The notes: generated from the letters alone by a model not told the origin. A DNA stretch of 64,000 nucleotides from Eucalyptus grandis (GCF_016545825.1 NC_052614.1:63276528-63340527); one strand, 5' to 3'; counted from the stretch's first letter, positions 21,701-37,416 are shown. Numbers and translations: made by a program.

Positions 21701-24192
21701 TACATCGCAGTCAAGCTGATGTCCGAGACACTGATAGGCTTGGAGGGGTGAATGAAAGATTTTACAGAGAGGGTAACAGGAGAAGCAGTGAATCCAGCCG
21801 GTCTAATTCTAGAAAGTCTAGTGCAGATTTCAGTGGTGTCGACTCACTTGTGAATGAACATGAAATAGCAGGCAGAAATACCCAGAACAGCTCGTCTGGA
21901 GCTGAGCGTGGCAATGTTTTGGATAAATCAAGTGGGATGAGACACTCTTTTCGACCAGAGACTAGTGGCACTTTAGATGAACTGAGTGAGAGAAGATACT
22001 CTGGTGAAGTGGAATCTACTAATGATTTGCAGGATGATTTTATATCTGCTAAATATTCTACCCGTGCTTCCTATCATTCTCATTTGTCACATTCAAGCAC
22101 TTACGTTGATGAGCAAGATGTTATGAGTAATCAGAAGGAGGAGGAGGAGGATGTTGCTGAAAACCCCTTTGCCGATTTTGATGAAGAAAACTTCCAGAAA
22201 GATAATAAATCAGCAATTGAAAGCACTGCAGTAGCTTTTGATGATTATGGTTCAGATGGTGATGACTATGGGTTTGATTTGGACAAAGGAGCAGAGCCCA
22301 GTGTGAAGACCTCACAACCAAGCTGGGAATCACCTAGCTATCCATCAGCAAGTATCAGTTCGCCAAGCCCCAAAAGGACCACAGTTGACACATTTACAAA
22401 GATTACTCCCCAATCAAGTTTCTCCACTAGCCAGCACGGTCCTATATTTTCTGGCGATTTAGCTGATTCTACAGTTCATTCACAAGCAGATGAACTTGCG
22501 CCTGTGACCTTTGATGAGTCAGATGGGCCAAGTTCAGAAAGTGAAGTGGAGCAGAGCGATTATAAGGAAGAGAGAGTATATTCCAGTTTTGGATCTCAGA
22601 AAAAGTTTGGAATTGGTGATTTACCTTCTAGTTCAGGGAAATACTCGCTTAATTCAAAGAATAAAGGATTGGATACCTCTGATGATCCTGTAGATAAGAA
22701 GCACCAGAGTCAGCCCTTCAATGCTTATGAAGATGCTTTGGTTCATGAAGTTGAGGAAAGTGCTTCTGTATTTTCAGAACGTGGTACAATAGATGATTCT
22801 AAATCTTCACATGAAGATAGTTACGATAGTGATTTGGGTTTGACATTTGGAAGATTGACTGGTGGTCTGAAAAATAAAGGTAATAGGCATCCCGCAAATT
22901 TGAGGAGCTCAGCAGGTGATGCTTCGTTATCTAAACAAACAGCTGAATACACGGCAAAGGAAACATCCTCTTCTTTCCGACTTAATTTATCAGATGATTC
23001 TGTAGTTCAGCAAGAACCGGAGAGTGTGGAAGTGGGTTCCAGAGGGCCAGCTTTCACATCTTTTGGTTCTGGTAGTGATCAGATTCCTGAGAAAACTGTT
23101 TCGCAAGATAATTCCAGAAGCCATCGAGAACGGCAGGTTCAGAAGGTGGAGCAGGTAGTGGATGATACGTTTACAAGAAGAGCAAGCACAAGGCCGGTCA
23201 TCCCATCTCTTGGTCCTTATGGCAGTTATGCTTCAGAAAGGACTAGCCAAGGCCAAATTTCAGACAGCCATCCGGAATCTTACCCTCAGCAGGAGTCAGA
23301 AGTAAATGAAACTGAAAGATCAAGTTCCAGAGGTTCAAGTGCATCTTTTGAATTAAGAGAAGAACAGCGTGGTTCAAGAACCCGCCGGGAACGGTATATA
23401 GAGAAGATGCAGCCAGAAGTGGATGACAACTTGACAAGAAGAGCAAGCACGAGGCCAGTGATCCCATCTCTGGTCTCTGACGGCATTTATGCTCCAGAAG
23501 GAACTATGAAAGAACAGATTTATAACAGTGGTTCTGAACCTTATACTCAGGAGGAGTCCGAAGTGAATAAAAGATCAGGCTCCACTGGTTCATCCACAAA
23601 CAGTAGAGAACGTATAGGTGCTGGGCTTTCTCGAAGGACAAAGGCAGGTGCTCCAAGTGCTCACAGAAATACCAACTTGAAGTCAACTTTTGCCTCTGAT
23701 GAATCCAAAGAACGTAGTGCGGATTCAAGATCCTCTCTGAGGAGCTCTTATCTAACTGAAACTTCAACAAGGCCTCACTCTGCGGCCAATGAAGCCTATA
23801 GTTTAAGAAGTTCTGAACAGTCGAGGTACAGTAAGGAAGCAAAGGGCAAGCCCATTTCGGAAACCAAAAGATCGTCTCGTGAGGAGACCTCAAATTCTAC
23901 TGCAATGGAACAACCTTCGTCTTCAATTTCAAAGAAAACTTCATCCAGTAAGTCAGGTATGAGTGAAGATAGTCCAAAGTCTACCGCAAGAGAGCAACCT
24001 TCCTTGCCCATTCGAAAGAAGGTTTCATCTGCTAAGTCAGAGATGAGTGAAAGTTCTAAGGCTGCAACTCCGAGCTTGGAGTCTGCATCTAGGGAGGATT
24101 CCTTCAATCGAGCAAGTCACGTTCATCCTAAGCTTCCCGACTATGATACTTTTGCTGCCACTATGCAGTCACTTCGAGCTAATCGGAAGTAA
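18732..24192 (+). CDS. IST1-like protein (regulator of Vps4 in the ESCRT pathway)
   Basis: Seven exons: about 18732-18767, 18878-19010, 19432-19535, 20183-20354, 20485-20625, 20745-20982 and 21084-24192; all junctions are GT-AG and in phase. The first 190 residues or so form the IST1 domain: SFKPAKCKTALKLAASRLKL, QTARIRVEHVVREE, ARLPIIESQKNCPIDLKEAV, ELMDIRKHFTSKYGKDF, VEKLSAKAPDG. IST1 proteins bind ESCRT-III subunits and regulate the Vps4 ATPase in multivesicular body sorting. The remaining 1100 residues are Ser/Glu/Asp-rich and disordered, as in long plant IST1-like members. Two oddities: the only nearby ATG (18732) is one base out of frame with the IST1 frame, whose in-frame codon there is TGA; and at about 21533 the last exon shifts frame after SQYV. 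Nonsense-free otherwise, so either assembly indels or early decay. AATAAA at 24280. Confidence 0.85.
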
Positions 24193-24279
24193 CTCTTTTG
24201 GTCTTTCTTTGTGGATATGGTACATTCACGTCGGTCATTTTTGTGCATGGTTTTGATATTATTTATTTTCTGAGGGAGG

Positions 24280-24285
24280 AATAAA
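24280..24285 (+). terminator. Polyadenylation signal of the IST1-like gene
   Basis: AATAAA 88 bp after the TAA stop. Confidence 0.55.
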
Positions 24286-24799
24286 CTTGGATTCTTATGT
24301 ATTTGTGCAGTAATACTCCGGCTTTGCTGGCTGAGTGGGTGATATTGAGCTATTCTTTTATTTGATCTCTTAATAAATTGATACCTAATCGCGTGAATTT
24401 TCTTGGCCACTTCTTCATCGAACCAGAGTTGCATCGTTTCATTTGTTTTATTGGTCTTCTATCTTTTCCGCTCAGTAAGTCGAGACTTTTAAGACGCGAC
24501 TGCGTTTGAGCAGTTAGAGACGGCTCGCGGCGGCGGAACTCTCTGTTCACATCGGGCAGCAGGCTACAGCCTTCGGGGTTCTTGTGGGTGAGTGTATGGT
24601 CGACCTGCTGCGGTTCTTCTCTGGAGATCGAATCGAACTTTACATCAGGAGCTGTAGATTAACAAAACCTCGACACGAGCACCCAAATACGTGCTCGGTG
24701 ATGGATGCGAGAGAGAGAGAGAGAGAGAGAGAGACTGGAGCTTATCAAAGGAGCTTATCGAAGGAACTGTAGGACTGGAACATACGTCTACAGTCGACG

Positions 24800-26540
24800 C
24801 AGGTCGTGGAAAAATTGTTGAATGCGAGTCTCTGCATGAGACCTGCTAATGAGTCATGTGACGAGCCATATCTTAGAGGATACTTGCACAACTCTTACAA
24901 ATAAAAGTATAAAAAAAGGTTCACAACTTTTCCATAACGTTTCGTCAACAATAAACCCTTTTTGACTAAATGAAAATATATAATAGTTTATGATATAATC
25001 TTCCGGGACACTTCTATGGGGGAAAAAAAAAAAAGGAACAGTCTGGCAACAGAGTCAAAATTAGATTGCTAACAATGATGCTTTTGCAAGCTAGCATGGG
25101 AAAACTGATATCGCCAATTGAAAGAAGTTTTGATTTTGGACATTTAAAACTTTTGCCAATCAAAAGAAGTTTGTGATTTTGGACATTTTGGGCACGAAAT
25201 GAGATTAACATTCTCGATTGTCGATTAATCTAATAAAATTGAAGGTGAGACCCGATTATATTTCTTAACAACGATAAGTATGAAATCACTTTTTTTGTGC
25301 CCAATCTATCTAATCATGTTTTTGAGTCTCCCGAGACGAGACTTTTGGTATATACTCGATAGAGATTGATTCATTTTTCTTGACATCTCTTATATGTATT
25401 TTACTATAAATAAGCTGGTTTAAAAATTTATTTGTACTAGATAATTATTCTGTTCTAGCGGTGGCCAATCTTGACCTCTCCTTTTTACTCTTCTCCTTGT
25501 TCTTAATACCTTTTGGTGGCTAGTTTTGTGGTCATGCCATGATGAGAGTACGTAGAACAGCAACTCTCGCATTTACCATCTGGAAGGTTCTCTGGTCTTG
25601 CCTAGTGATAATACACAGAGGGCTCCGACAGATTCAGTCTCACATTATCGTACTCGACTTCATGTCATACGAGGGAGTCCTCTGACCAAACGTCTCTAGT
25701 GACTACAGGGGGAGAGAGAGAGGAACGAGAACGACAATCATCGCATTCCAACACCTGCATCGGTCGAAAACAAGCACTAAAAAAGTCTGGATCAATGCCA
25801 GCATGATGGAAATATTATGTTATCTGGAAGAGAATCAGTTCTTTTTGGCGGTGTTCGAATGAAATAGTGCTCTCACCGCAGCTGCAGAGCCGGTCAAACG
25901 TAACATAATATTATTCAGCTGACAAAACAACGCCCGGATGACGCAGGATAAGCCTGCTCTGGCAATTTCTTGGAAGAGAACTGTATTTATACGATGCCCT
26001 AATTTCCCACAGAACTGCAGAAGCTTTCCCAAGTTAGATTGTGATCTGGGCAATTCTTTCTCCAGAGTACAAGGTATGAAGTTCGCCGATCTCGCTCTAT
26101 CTTTTGCTGCTATTTTCTCTCACAGCAATCTTTCTGGGGTTCCATGAATCAAGGGTCGAGACATGGAGGTCATCTTTGGCTTCACTCAAGTTTCTGCCTC
26201 TGCACGGTGAAAATGAAGCAGAACGCTTTCCTTTCACCTGTATTCTGCATTAGCACCCAAACTATATGATTTTCTCATCTGCTGCTGCATAATGAGGAAA
26301 GAATGCAGCATTTCTTAGCCTTAAATGGTTGTGGAGGTTAGAGATATCTAAGGGATCTTCTGCATCTGTTAGACGGTGCCGGTATCTCTTGAATTGTGCA
26401 TTTCCCTGATTGTGCAATGATCGATATAATTATTTTGAGTGCCTGTCACTACCTCATATACTCTTCAGTATAAAACATGCAGAAATCACACAATTTTCTC
26501 TTTTGCACATTCTTTTATCTGTGTTTGATTGATCTAGTGG
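24800..26540. other. Upstream region of CCoAOMT-like copy A, no gene recognised
   Basis: Shared with 47190-48930. Short open frames are not conserved between the two copies because of indels, so they are unlikely to be coding. Confidence 0.55.
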
Positions 26541-26550
26541 CTTTGCAGAG

Positions 26551-27868
<1,318 letters not shown>

Positions 27869-28198
27869 TGATGCCCTTTGATCAAATTTATGGCATACAT
27901 CAAAATAAGCACTCGTTCCTCAATCTTTTGAGATTGGAGCACAATAGTTTCTAATACAGATTGTGAGTCTGTTGTGTTATAACCTTTTGACTGCTTTCAA
28001 TAAACTTCAAGACCGTTCTTGTCAATTTCTTTAATCTACACTACCTAGTCCCTGTGTTAGGAATAATTCTGGTTGATCGTTCCATTTGACGCATGGATGA
28101 CGACAAGTTTTCAGCATCTGTATCTTCTGCTCTGCTTTCTTTACAGGATAAAGTGTTGTGAAAAATGGCGGTTCCACTAGTTCTTAGGCATAGTAATT

Positions 28199-28306
28199 GA
28201 TGATTATGGTTCAGATAGTTTGATTTGGACAAAGGAGCAGAGCCTGATCTGAAAACGTTTCTTCACAACCAAGCTGGGAATATCACCTAGCTATATCCAT
28301 CAGCAA
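28199..28306 (+). pseudogene. Fragment of the IST1-like gene's last exon
   Basis: Matches 22238-22352 of the IST1-like gene: GATGATTATGGTTCAGAT, TTTGATTTGGACAAAGGAGC, CACAACCAAGCTGGGAAT and CCATCAGCAA occur in the same order, with a 15-bp deletion and small insertions that destroy the frame. It sits between CCoAOMT-like copies A and B. Confidence 0.88.
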
Positions 28307-28339
28307 ATAATTGTGCTATAATCGATAAGAGTCGTCTTG

Positions 28340-29483
<1,144 letters not shown>

Positions 29484-29712
29484 CCATGGAATACCGTAGG
29501 ATTGCACGAAGACATAGACCGGAAAACAAAAAAAAAAACACAAACTTATTGGAGATTCCAGGTTCCAGGTTTCACCGACTTAAAACTTGAAATTTACCCA
29601 TTGAAATAGATTCTCTAATTTTTGGAACCTGAAATGTACCCTGCATACCTTGAAACCTAGAACCCGACAGGTTCCCACTAGCCAGTTCTCAAGTTCTAGG
29701 TTGCTCACCCAG
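29484..29712. other. Non-coding insert between copy B and the exon 2 scrap
   Basis: Contains repeated phrases built on GGTTCCAGGTTC, GGAACCTGAAATGTACC and AGGTTCCCACTAG. The inverted GGAACCT/AGGTTCC motifs suggest a small dispersed element, but no target duplication could be assigned. Confidence 0.35.
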
Positions 29713-29788
29713 TGTTGACGACTAGTGTGTACCCGAGAGAAGCAAAGATTCTGATGGTGCTCAGAGATGCTATTGCAAACCATCCATA
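29713..29788 (+). pseudogene. CCoAOMT-like exon 2 scrap, copy C
   Basis: GTTGACGACTAGTGTGTACC through CAAACCATCCATAGTAAATCC matches exon 2 and its donor side of copies A and B. No other exons follow. Confidence 0.8.
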
Positions 29789-29799
29789 GTAAATCCTAT

Positions 29800-30395
29800 T
29801 CAACATTCTTTGCTCGTGCCACATGCACTCTTTGTGATCTCCTCAAACTATGATCACATGGGGTTCAAAGAAATCAAATGAAATAAGACTCTTAACAGAT
29901 ACTATGGGTGGGGTAGAAAAGTTGTAAATAGGTCTTGGGGCCGCCAAAATCGAACTTAAGCAAAGTATATTGGAAGTTGTTTTTGACTCGAGTTTTCTTG
30001 TTCCAGAGACCATACAATTTCAGCAGATAGTCATTTTCATTGCAGTTCCTTGCAATTTCTCAGCAGTCTTTTGTGTCATTAAATGAAATAATTAAAAAGG
30101 GGTTTATGAATGGTTTATGCAATGTTTAATTACTCAACAACTACAATGTCCTCGAAGCAATAATAACCAATTTCAGAAACATAAAGGGTCGCCTAAGATA
30201 ATTGGGTGTTAACCTTTGGGTGGGACTGAAGAATTTTATATGGTCCATGAGAAAAATTTTGATCTTATTCATCCGGAATTGTGGCTCTTGTTGAACTGGA
30301 CATTTTTTAATGTATGTGTTTGGATAATCTCATTTATCTATAACACTCATTTCTCATCTAGTTCTTAGGCCTTGCTTCTTATTTCAACTACAACG
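29800..30395. other. Intergenic, nothing recognised
   Basis: AT-rich sequence between the CCoAOMT-like scrap and the receptor-kinase scrap. Confidence 0.5.
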
Positions 30396-30399
30396 AATA

Positions 30400-30780
30400 G
30401 CATGCAATTAGAGACAATAAAGAAAAATGGAGCTTTCTTTTCGATAAGGAACTACGATGGGAGAATTGCATATTAAGACATAATAAATGCAACAAAAGAT
30501 GATGACATCAAAATTGCATAGTGAGTGAATGTTACAATAGTGTTTATAGAGCGTGATTTTCCAATGAAAAAATCGTGGCATTGGAGAAACTTCATCATGT
30601 TGAAGCAAGGACCCATCTTTTTTACAAGAGCTTTTGAAACAAAGTGAAACAATTGACGAAAGTACAATTTAGAAGCATAAAGAAGTTCCATGGTTTCTGC
30701 TTACACAAGTGCCATGTATTTAGGGTTTATGATTACTTGATTGAAGGGAGTCTAATTTGTGTTTTGAAAAATAATTCCAA
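30400..30780 (+). pseudogene. Receptor-like kinase domain fragment, decayed
   Basis: Collinear with 41560-41900 of the LRR receptor-kinase pseudogene: AACTACGATGGGAGAATTGC, ATAATAAATGCAACA, GTGGCATTGGAGAAACTTCA, TTTCTGCTTACACAAG. It covers the juxtamembrane and N-lobe of the kinase (glycine loop to the hinge) but the loop itself is deleted, and stops and frameshifts are frequent. LRR homology upstream is not recognisable. Confidence 0.85.
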
Positions 30781-30889
30781 TAGGGTCACACTTGCTTTGG
30801 TATTTTTCCACACCACGTGATTGGAATGACTAGGATCTCTCTTTCTAAGTTGAAGGCTTGTTAATCAAAAGAAGATTGCTGAAAAATTG

Positions 30890-31060
30890 GTCCACCACCT
30901 TTCCCTTACGATAGGTTAGAAATTTTTAGGGCCAAAAATCACCATAAAAGTGTTGTAAAGATCATGACTTTCCATGAACCGTTGATTACCAAAAGTCAAC
31001 ACACATGAAATCCGAAAAGACTTTGACTTCTTGATGGATGTTTGCAAGTTCTATCCATGT
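30890..31060. repeat. Dispersed receptor-kinase flank module, copy 1
   Basis: Contains CCTTTCCCTTACGATAGGTTAGAA, AAATCACCATAAAAGTG, CATGACTTTCCATGAACC and TTGACTTCTTGATGGATG in order. The same order of phrases recurs at 39040-39290 and partly at 44290-44430, each time next to receptor-kinase sequence. Confidence 0.75.
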
Positions 31061-31329
31061 TGCAAGCTTGTTTAAATCCTTTTCTTTTGGCAGGTATGCT
31101 AGTTTAAATTGTAAACTAATCATAAAATTCTTTAATTTAGAGATTGCATAAATAGAATATTTTGCTTGTAAAAAAATTTGTACTATGACTCCAAGAAACT
31201 TATCACCTAAATTACACTGCCTATTTTCCTTACTTGAAAATCCATTGTGGCATATAATCTATCGTGGCTTATCAAAAGGTGTTATTGAGAGATTACTTCT
31301 TGTGGGCAAAATTTGTTAATTTCTTTATG

Positions 31330-31735
31330 ATATTGAGAGATTATTTTGTGAAGAATTTGTGAGGGGTAAACACTATAAGAGTTGTTGGGCATAACTGGGA
31401 TTGAGAAATATCGAGAGTGTTTGAGTGACTTAAAAATGGTTATAATATATGTTTTATCGATTGATCTATAGTGAAATATTGTCATGCACTCCTCGCGGAC
31501 GTAGGTCATCCCGATAGAGTCATGTAAATTCGATGTCCAATCTATATCTTTGCACTGTCTATTTTACTATTTGATTACTTATTTCCGTGACACTAAGCTT
31601 GCTCTCATAGTAGAAAACGATGGATTGTCGATGGAGTTGAAGCAGAAAAAGTTGAGATATACCAAGCGAATTGAGTGATCAACCAACAATTTTCCACATT
31701 CCGGGACAAGAGCATATGAGTTATACTAAGTGGGA
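31330..31735. mobile_element. Possible decayed Copia LTR and leader
   Basis: CTCGCGGACGTAGGTCATCC followed by CATGTAAATTC and CTATTTTACTATTTG resembles the U5 end of Copia LTRs of the Tork type. A degraded TTGCTCTCATAG follows where a primer site would be. Low confidence; no second LTR seen. Confidence 0.3.
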
Positions 31736-31739
31736 CATC

Positions 31740-31963
31740 TGTTGGAGGTAATAGGTTTGAGAGAAAAGATAGTTGCTTGAGTATTACACAGAGGCGTCGA
31801 GTTTGGGTATTTCATGCAGTGTTACCTCAGGCGTGGGAAACCCTAGAATTTTTATATGCGCGTTATTGAGCTTCGGCTATATGGACCCAAATAACCATGC
31901 TTTTACCTATTGGGCTTGTATGTGAACATATTATTTTGGACTATATTAATAATATATCCAACA
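31740..31963 (-). repeat. 3' LTR of the 5.9-kb Copia element
   Basis: TG...CA termini and the end TTTTGGACTATATTAATAAT identical to the other LTR. Confidence 0.93.
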
Positions 31964-33517
31964 ATCTCCTCCTATGTTCACCATACATCACAATCCAATA
32001 AGGTAGTCAGTGTAATGTTCATACAAATGTGAATCATCCACATTCAGTCCAAGACAATCAACTCGGATCGGTCAAAGAGTATTCTAGCAGGAAAGTATTA
32101 AACTAAATCATCATGTGCAAACTAAATAAGTGAATCATTATTATCATAGATCGTTACGAGATTAAAAATCCAAATCCCAAAATAAATCTCAGATTCAGTT
32201 CACAACCAATATATGCATATTAATGTCCACAAAATAGAAATAGCAAAATGCAAGTCTCAAGTGAATGGACTTCATCAAAATAGGCAACAACGGAGTAAGC
32301 TGTCCAAGTCCCTACACGCTTTAAATGATATATATTCATTCATCAAGTAAGTCATCTTGGTCGGGATCCCACTCATTAAGCTCTCCTCCATCTCTGCCAT
32401 CTCCGTGGAATGTCAAATATGAATTTCATATTATCATGAATTCAATCATTTGAATAAAAAACTTAGCACAATTCCATCAAGCGGAGGAGAAGAACATATA
32501 TTGATGTCATAAAGCATCATAATATCATGTCATAAGCATCAAGCCGGTTTCATAAATTATGAACAAGACTTAAACAATGTGATTTACAAAAGAGCCATTA
32601 ACTTAAGTTTATTTGTAGGAGAATAACTATTGTCTAGTTTCAAAGAACAAGACCAATAGTCAAGTCACTACAATAACCTAGTCATGTAATATCAAGTTTC
32701 AATTAAGAACAAGACAAATAAGCTATTACATGTAAACAATTGTTTCTATGTTTCAATTTGGAATGTCACAATTACTGATTCCTTAAAGTCAAATAATCTA
32801 GCATCAAGTTTGGAATGAGATCATTTAACCAAAAAGGATAGTCCATTCTAGTTGAATTGTATCATCAAGTTTGGAATGACACAATTTTTCAGATAGAACA
32901 TTTGAATTAGGTTAAAGTCATCTTCATCAAATTTGGAATGAGACAACTCACCCTCTTCAAATTAGTCGACATTTGTGAACATCGATGAAACATATAAAAT
33001 GTGCTTATCATTGTAGCTAATAAAGAAACATTTGATAATTCAAAACACATAATTAGAAGGTAAGTAAATGGTAGTTAAGACTTGCCTATATAGTCTTTAA
33101 CCCCAGTTCCCCAGCATTTTGAATAATCAATCTTTAGGCATACCTTTGGTGAAGAGTATCGGCTATGTTATCCTTCAATCTCACATCGATCAAGGTGATA
33201 ACCCCTTGTTCTCTCAGATAATTCAACAATGCATGTCTCGGTCTCACATGTCTTCTCTTTGAATTAAAGAGAGAATTCTTGACGACAGACTTGGACAGTT
33301 GCCTCGATTATCACAAAATAGGCTTAAAGAATTAATCTTTAGCCAAGTCAAAGGAATATCCATAATCAGATTTTTATCCACTCTGCCTCTTCACCAGTGA
33401 GGCTAAAGCAAAAGTTCGATTCCATAGACGACAATGCAATACAAGTCTGTCGTTTAGATTTCAAGTAATAGCGGCTCCACCCAAAGTGAATACATACCCA
33501 CTAGTGGACTTACTATT

Positions 33518-36500
33518 TCAATAATAAGGCACCATGAGGCATCGGGAATATCCATCCACGGTTGGAGGATAACCGGAATAATAAAGAGCATAATCTTTAG
33601 TACCTTTAAGGTATCTCATTAGCCTATTGAGGGCATCCCAATGCTCTTTACTAGGATTACTAGTAAAACGACTCAGCATGCCAATTGTAAAGGCTATGTC
33701 GGGTCTAGTGTAACTCATAGCATACATGAGACTACCAATTAGTTTCGAGTACTTTAACTGATCCACGATGGTTCCTTCATTAGGACTCAGTCTATTATTA
33801 TAATCACATGGTGTCTCACTCGGTTTACACTTATCGTATCCCCAAGTAGAAAGTAACTGCTCAATATAATGAGTGCGCTAAGGAGATGACTTGCCGTTCA
33901 GCTTACTTTCTACCAAGAATGATATTAGCAATACCAAAGATCTTTCATGTCAAATTCTTTAGCTAAAGTAGCTTTCACGTCACTCACTCACTGAGAATGA
34001 TCGGAACCAAGAATTAACATGTCATCAACATACAAACAAATGATGACTATCTTATTTGACATAGAACGATGGTAAAGGCATTTATCTGAATAACTAGGCG
34101 AAAGCCATAACTCTACCACTTCATCAAATTTAGATGCCACATCTTAGGTGCTTGTTTAAGACCATATAGAGATTTATTTAATTTACAAACTTTGTCCTCA
34201 AGACCTTTCTTAACATATCCTTCCGGTTGTTCCATGTAAATTTCCTCATTTAAATCCCCATTTAAGAAAGCTGTTTTTACATCCATTTGATGCACTACAA
34301 AGTGTTCAATAGATGCCAAAGCAAGAAGAATTCTTATAATTGATAGATGACACAGTGAATAGACATCAAAATAGTCTATTCCACTCTGTTGTTTATAACC
34401 CTTTAGCTACTAAACGTGCTTTGTATCGGCTATTGATCCATCACTATCCGGTTTCTTCTTCAACACCCATTTACAGCCTATAGCTTTTAGCCTTTTGGCA
34501 AATTTACTAGTTGCCAAGTGTGATTCTGTGAGCTCATTTCATCATCTATGGCTTACGCTTACAGTAGAATTCCTATATCTCATTGCTTCACGATAGGAGA
34601 ATGGATCATCCTCAAGATGGTAAGCAACAAAGTCCTCACCAAAACTTTTGGGAATTCTCTCTCTTATAGATACTCTTCTTGGAATTGGTTCAATAGCCAA
34701 TTGTGTTGAATTAGTGTCGAAGGGCCTATTCAGATTCTGAGGAAATTCTGAAATCATATACGTAGATCCGAAACATTCAAGCCTTGATCTCGATAAACTT
34801 GTTTTCAAAGAACCTTTGCATCTCTAGATTCTATCATTGTGTTAGTAGATAGATCTAAAAAACCTATTTGCGGCGCTATCTTACACTACCTAGATATACA
34901 CAGTAATAGTTAGATCCCCTTTAGGTTTCTTAGGATGGTATACTTACATAAGCAATACGAGTCCCAAGTCTTAAGAGTATCATATCTACAAGGCGCTTAT
35001 GCCATATCTCATAAGGTGTCATGGACAACTTAGAGTGCGGCAACCTGGTCAAGATGTGATTAGCGATTAGGCTTGCTTCTCCCCGATAGGAGGAAGGTGC
35101 CTTGAGTTTGTAAGTAACATAGGTTTAACATTTCAGTTAACGTTCTATTCTTATGCTCTGCAACACCATTTGATTGGGGTGAATAAGGAGCGGTGGTTTC
35201 AAGTATTATACCTACGAAGCACAAAATTCCTTGAACCTTGACATAGTATATTCTCCTCCTCTATCACTCCTAAACCTCTTAATTTTCAAGTTGAGTTGAT
35301 TTTTCTCTAGACTTGAAAATCTTAAATTTTCAAAAGCCTCATCTTTCGATTTCAACAAATAGACATGACAATATCTAGAAAAATCGTCTATGAATGTTAT
35401 TAGATACTTCCGACCACCTTTAGTAATGTAATTTTAAATCACAAATGTCATAATGTATTAGCTCAGAAGTAGTGTGCTTTTAGAAACCAATTTAAAGGGT
35501 TTTCTAGTGATTTTGCACATGTGCACACACTTCACACTTATCAAATCGAATAGAAGTATCTAATGGAATGTTATGAGTTTTAGCTAAATGTTGCATTTTC
35601 CTATAATTCACATCTCCAAGTCTATTGTAGCAACTTTGGATCAATCAAAAGTAGAATTCACATGGTTTATGCTATCAACATTTAAACTCAACTATACATA
35701 CCATTAACCATGAATGCACAACCAAAATAATATGAGTTAACAGATAAAGTTACTCTATCATTCATAGTTGAAAAGACATACCGGCTTTATCAAGTAAACT
35801 CATAGATATCAAATTCTTCTTAAGTAAAGGTACTACTCTAACATGATTCGAGTTAGTAATTTACGAAGAAAGCACCAAAGCATGAGTCACCTTTGCCTCA
35901 CCACCATTGCAATTTTCCACAGTGTCTTTCGGTTACGTGACATTAGTGAGTAATTTCTTGTCATTTGTAGCATGACAAGAGCGCCACTATCCAACCACCA
36001 CTCGAAGAGATCTTTGGCCTTTCCATTCTTCATCATTCCGATAAAGGCTTGAGGCTGAGATCCTCTAATTAGCATATTGGCCTCATTATGTGGTGTGTCA
36101 TTATTTGGCTTCTTGGCAACTTACACTCTGCTACCAGTGACCCCACTTTCCACAATTATGGCACTTGCCCTTCTTCTTCTTTTTGAAGATAGTCTTTTTG
36201 CCTCCTAGCGTAAAGAGGTTCACCTTTTGGTGACTTGGACTTTTTGAGGTTTATTGGAGTGTGAAACTAAGTTGGCAACTGACTTTTGTTGTCCCGCTTG
36301 TTCCAAACTCTTCTAGTGATATTTTGATCCTCAATGTGAATATACCTCTTTAATTCATCCGAGTCCCATCTGTACCTTGATGCAGTGCATTTCGGTCTTG
36401 AAAGAACTCCATTAGGTTGGCGGTTTACTCAACACAAGACCAAAAGATTATCGGACATATCGGGAATTATCATCTTTCAACTTGTTCCTCATGTTCTCAA

Positions 36501-36896
36501 ATTCAACTAGCTGAGAGAGTGATGCTTGAATTCATAGTGAATTTAAAGTCAAAGAATTTCTCTGCTATGAGAGTTTTAGATAGCCCCTCTTGTTTTTTGG
36601 AATTGAGTATTCAAGTGATCCCATATCTCTTTCGCCGTCTTATACTCACTATAAGTCATAGCCGGATTAGGATTTAGAGAGTTCAACAAGTAATCTCTAC
36701 AAAAATCCTCATCTTTGTTCCATTGATATTCATTCACATCTTCGGTGGTAGATGCAAAATCGCTCAATACAGTATAGAATATGTCACGTTCTTTCATGCC
36801 AAATTGAACATGTAATTTCCAGCCATGAAATTCAGTAACATCAAAAGATTGCAACTTTATAATATCATAGGAACTACGCTTTGCCATTTTAATCAA
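33518..36896 (-). pseudogene. gag-pol remnant of the 5.9-kb Copia element
   Basis: Gag starts at 36896 with IKLQSFDVTEFHGWKLHV and continues to about 36576. A CCHC knuckle (CHNCGKWGH) is readable near 36150. The protease region has EWWLDSGA near 35990, with the DSG intact. Integrase phrases are scattered through 35600-35000. Reverse transcriptase is seen at 34319-34113 ([31 protein letters not shown]) and at 33766-33518 (SKLIGSLMYAMSYTRPDIAF, LMRYLKGTKDYAL). The YVDD region near 34020-34050 reads on but is out of frame. Stops and frameshifts prevent translation as one chain. Confidence 0.88.
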
Positions 36897-37416
36897 AGCA
36901 AAGTGTTAGAAATAGTGCACCTTGAAGTCCTCGGCAACAAAGTTGAATAACTCCCTAATCTTGATCAAACCACTCTGTAGGGATGGAATTTGCCAAAACA
37001 AACCCCAAAAACAGATGGAGAGCGCCCAAAAACCTTAAGATGGACTGCCTTTGTCGCTGAGGCTCGCTGAAAAATTTCGCCCCCCGAAATTAGCTAGAAA
37101 TTTAGTCCTCGAAAGTCGCTAGAAATTCAGATGGAAACTTCCGGGTGCGTAACTTCTTTCGACTTCGATTGACGCGGTGACCACTCAACGTTCATATCGA
37201 TAAGTAGATCAAAGCCCAAGTGGTTTCACCCTCTAAAATTGGCTATAATTTTTGGGTTTTTGAATCAAAGATTTCGGTCACCGAATCTTCAAACTCGAAT
37301 CGGCCAATATCACGTGAAATCGAAAGTAAATTACAGCCATGAGTTCGTCTTGACGAAATCTTCAAGAAGACACTTTACTCGCTCAAATCCGACACACGAA
37401 CTTAATACTTCAAGAT

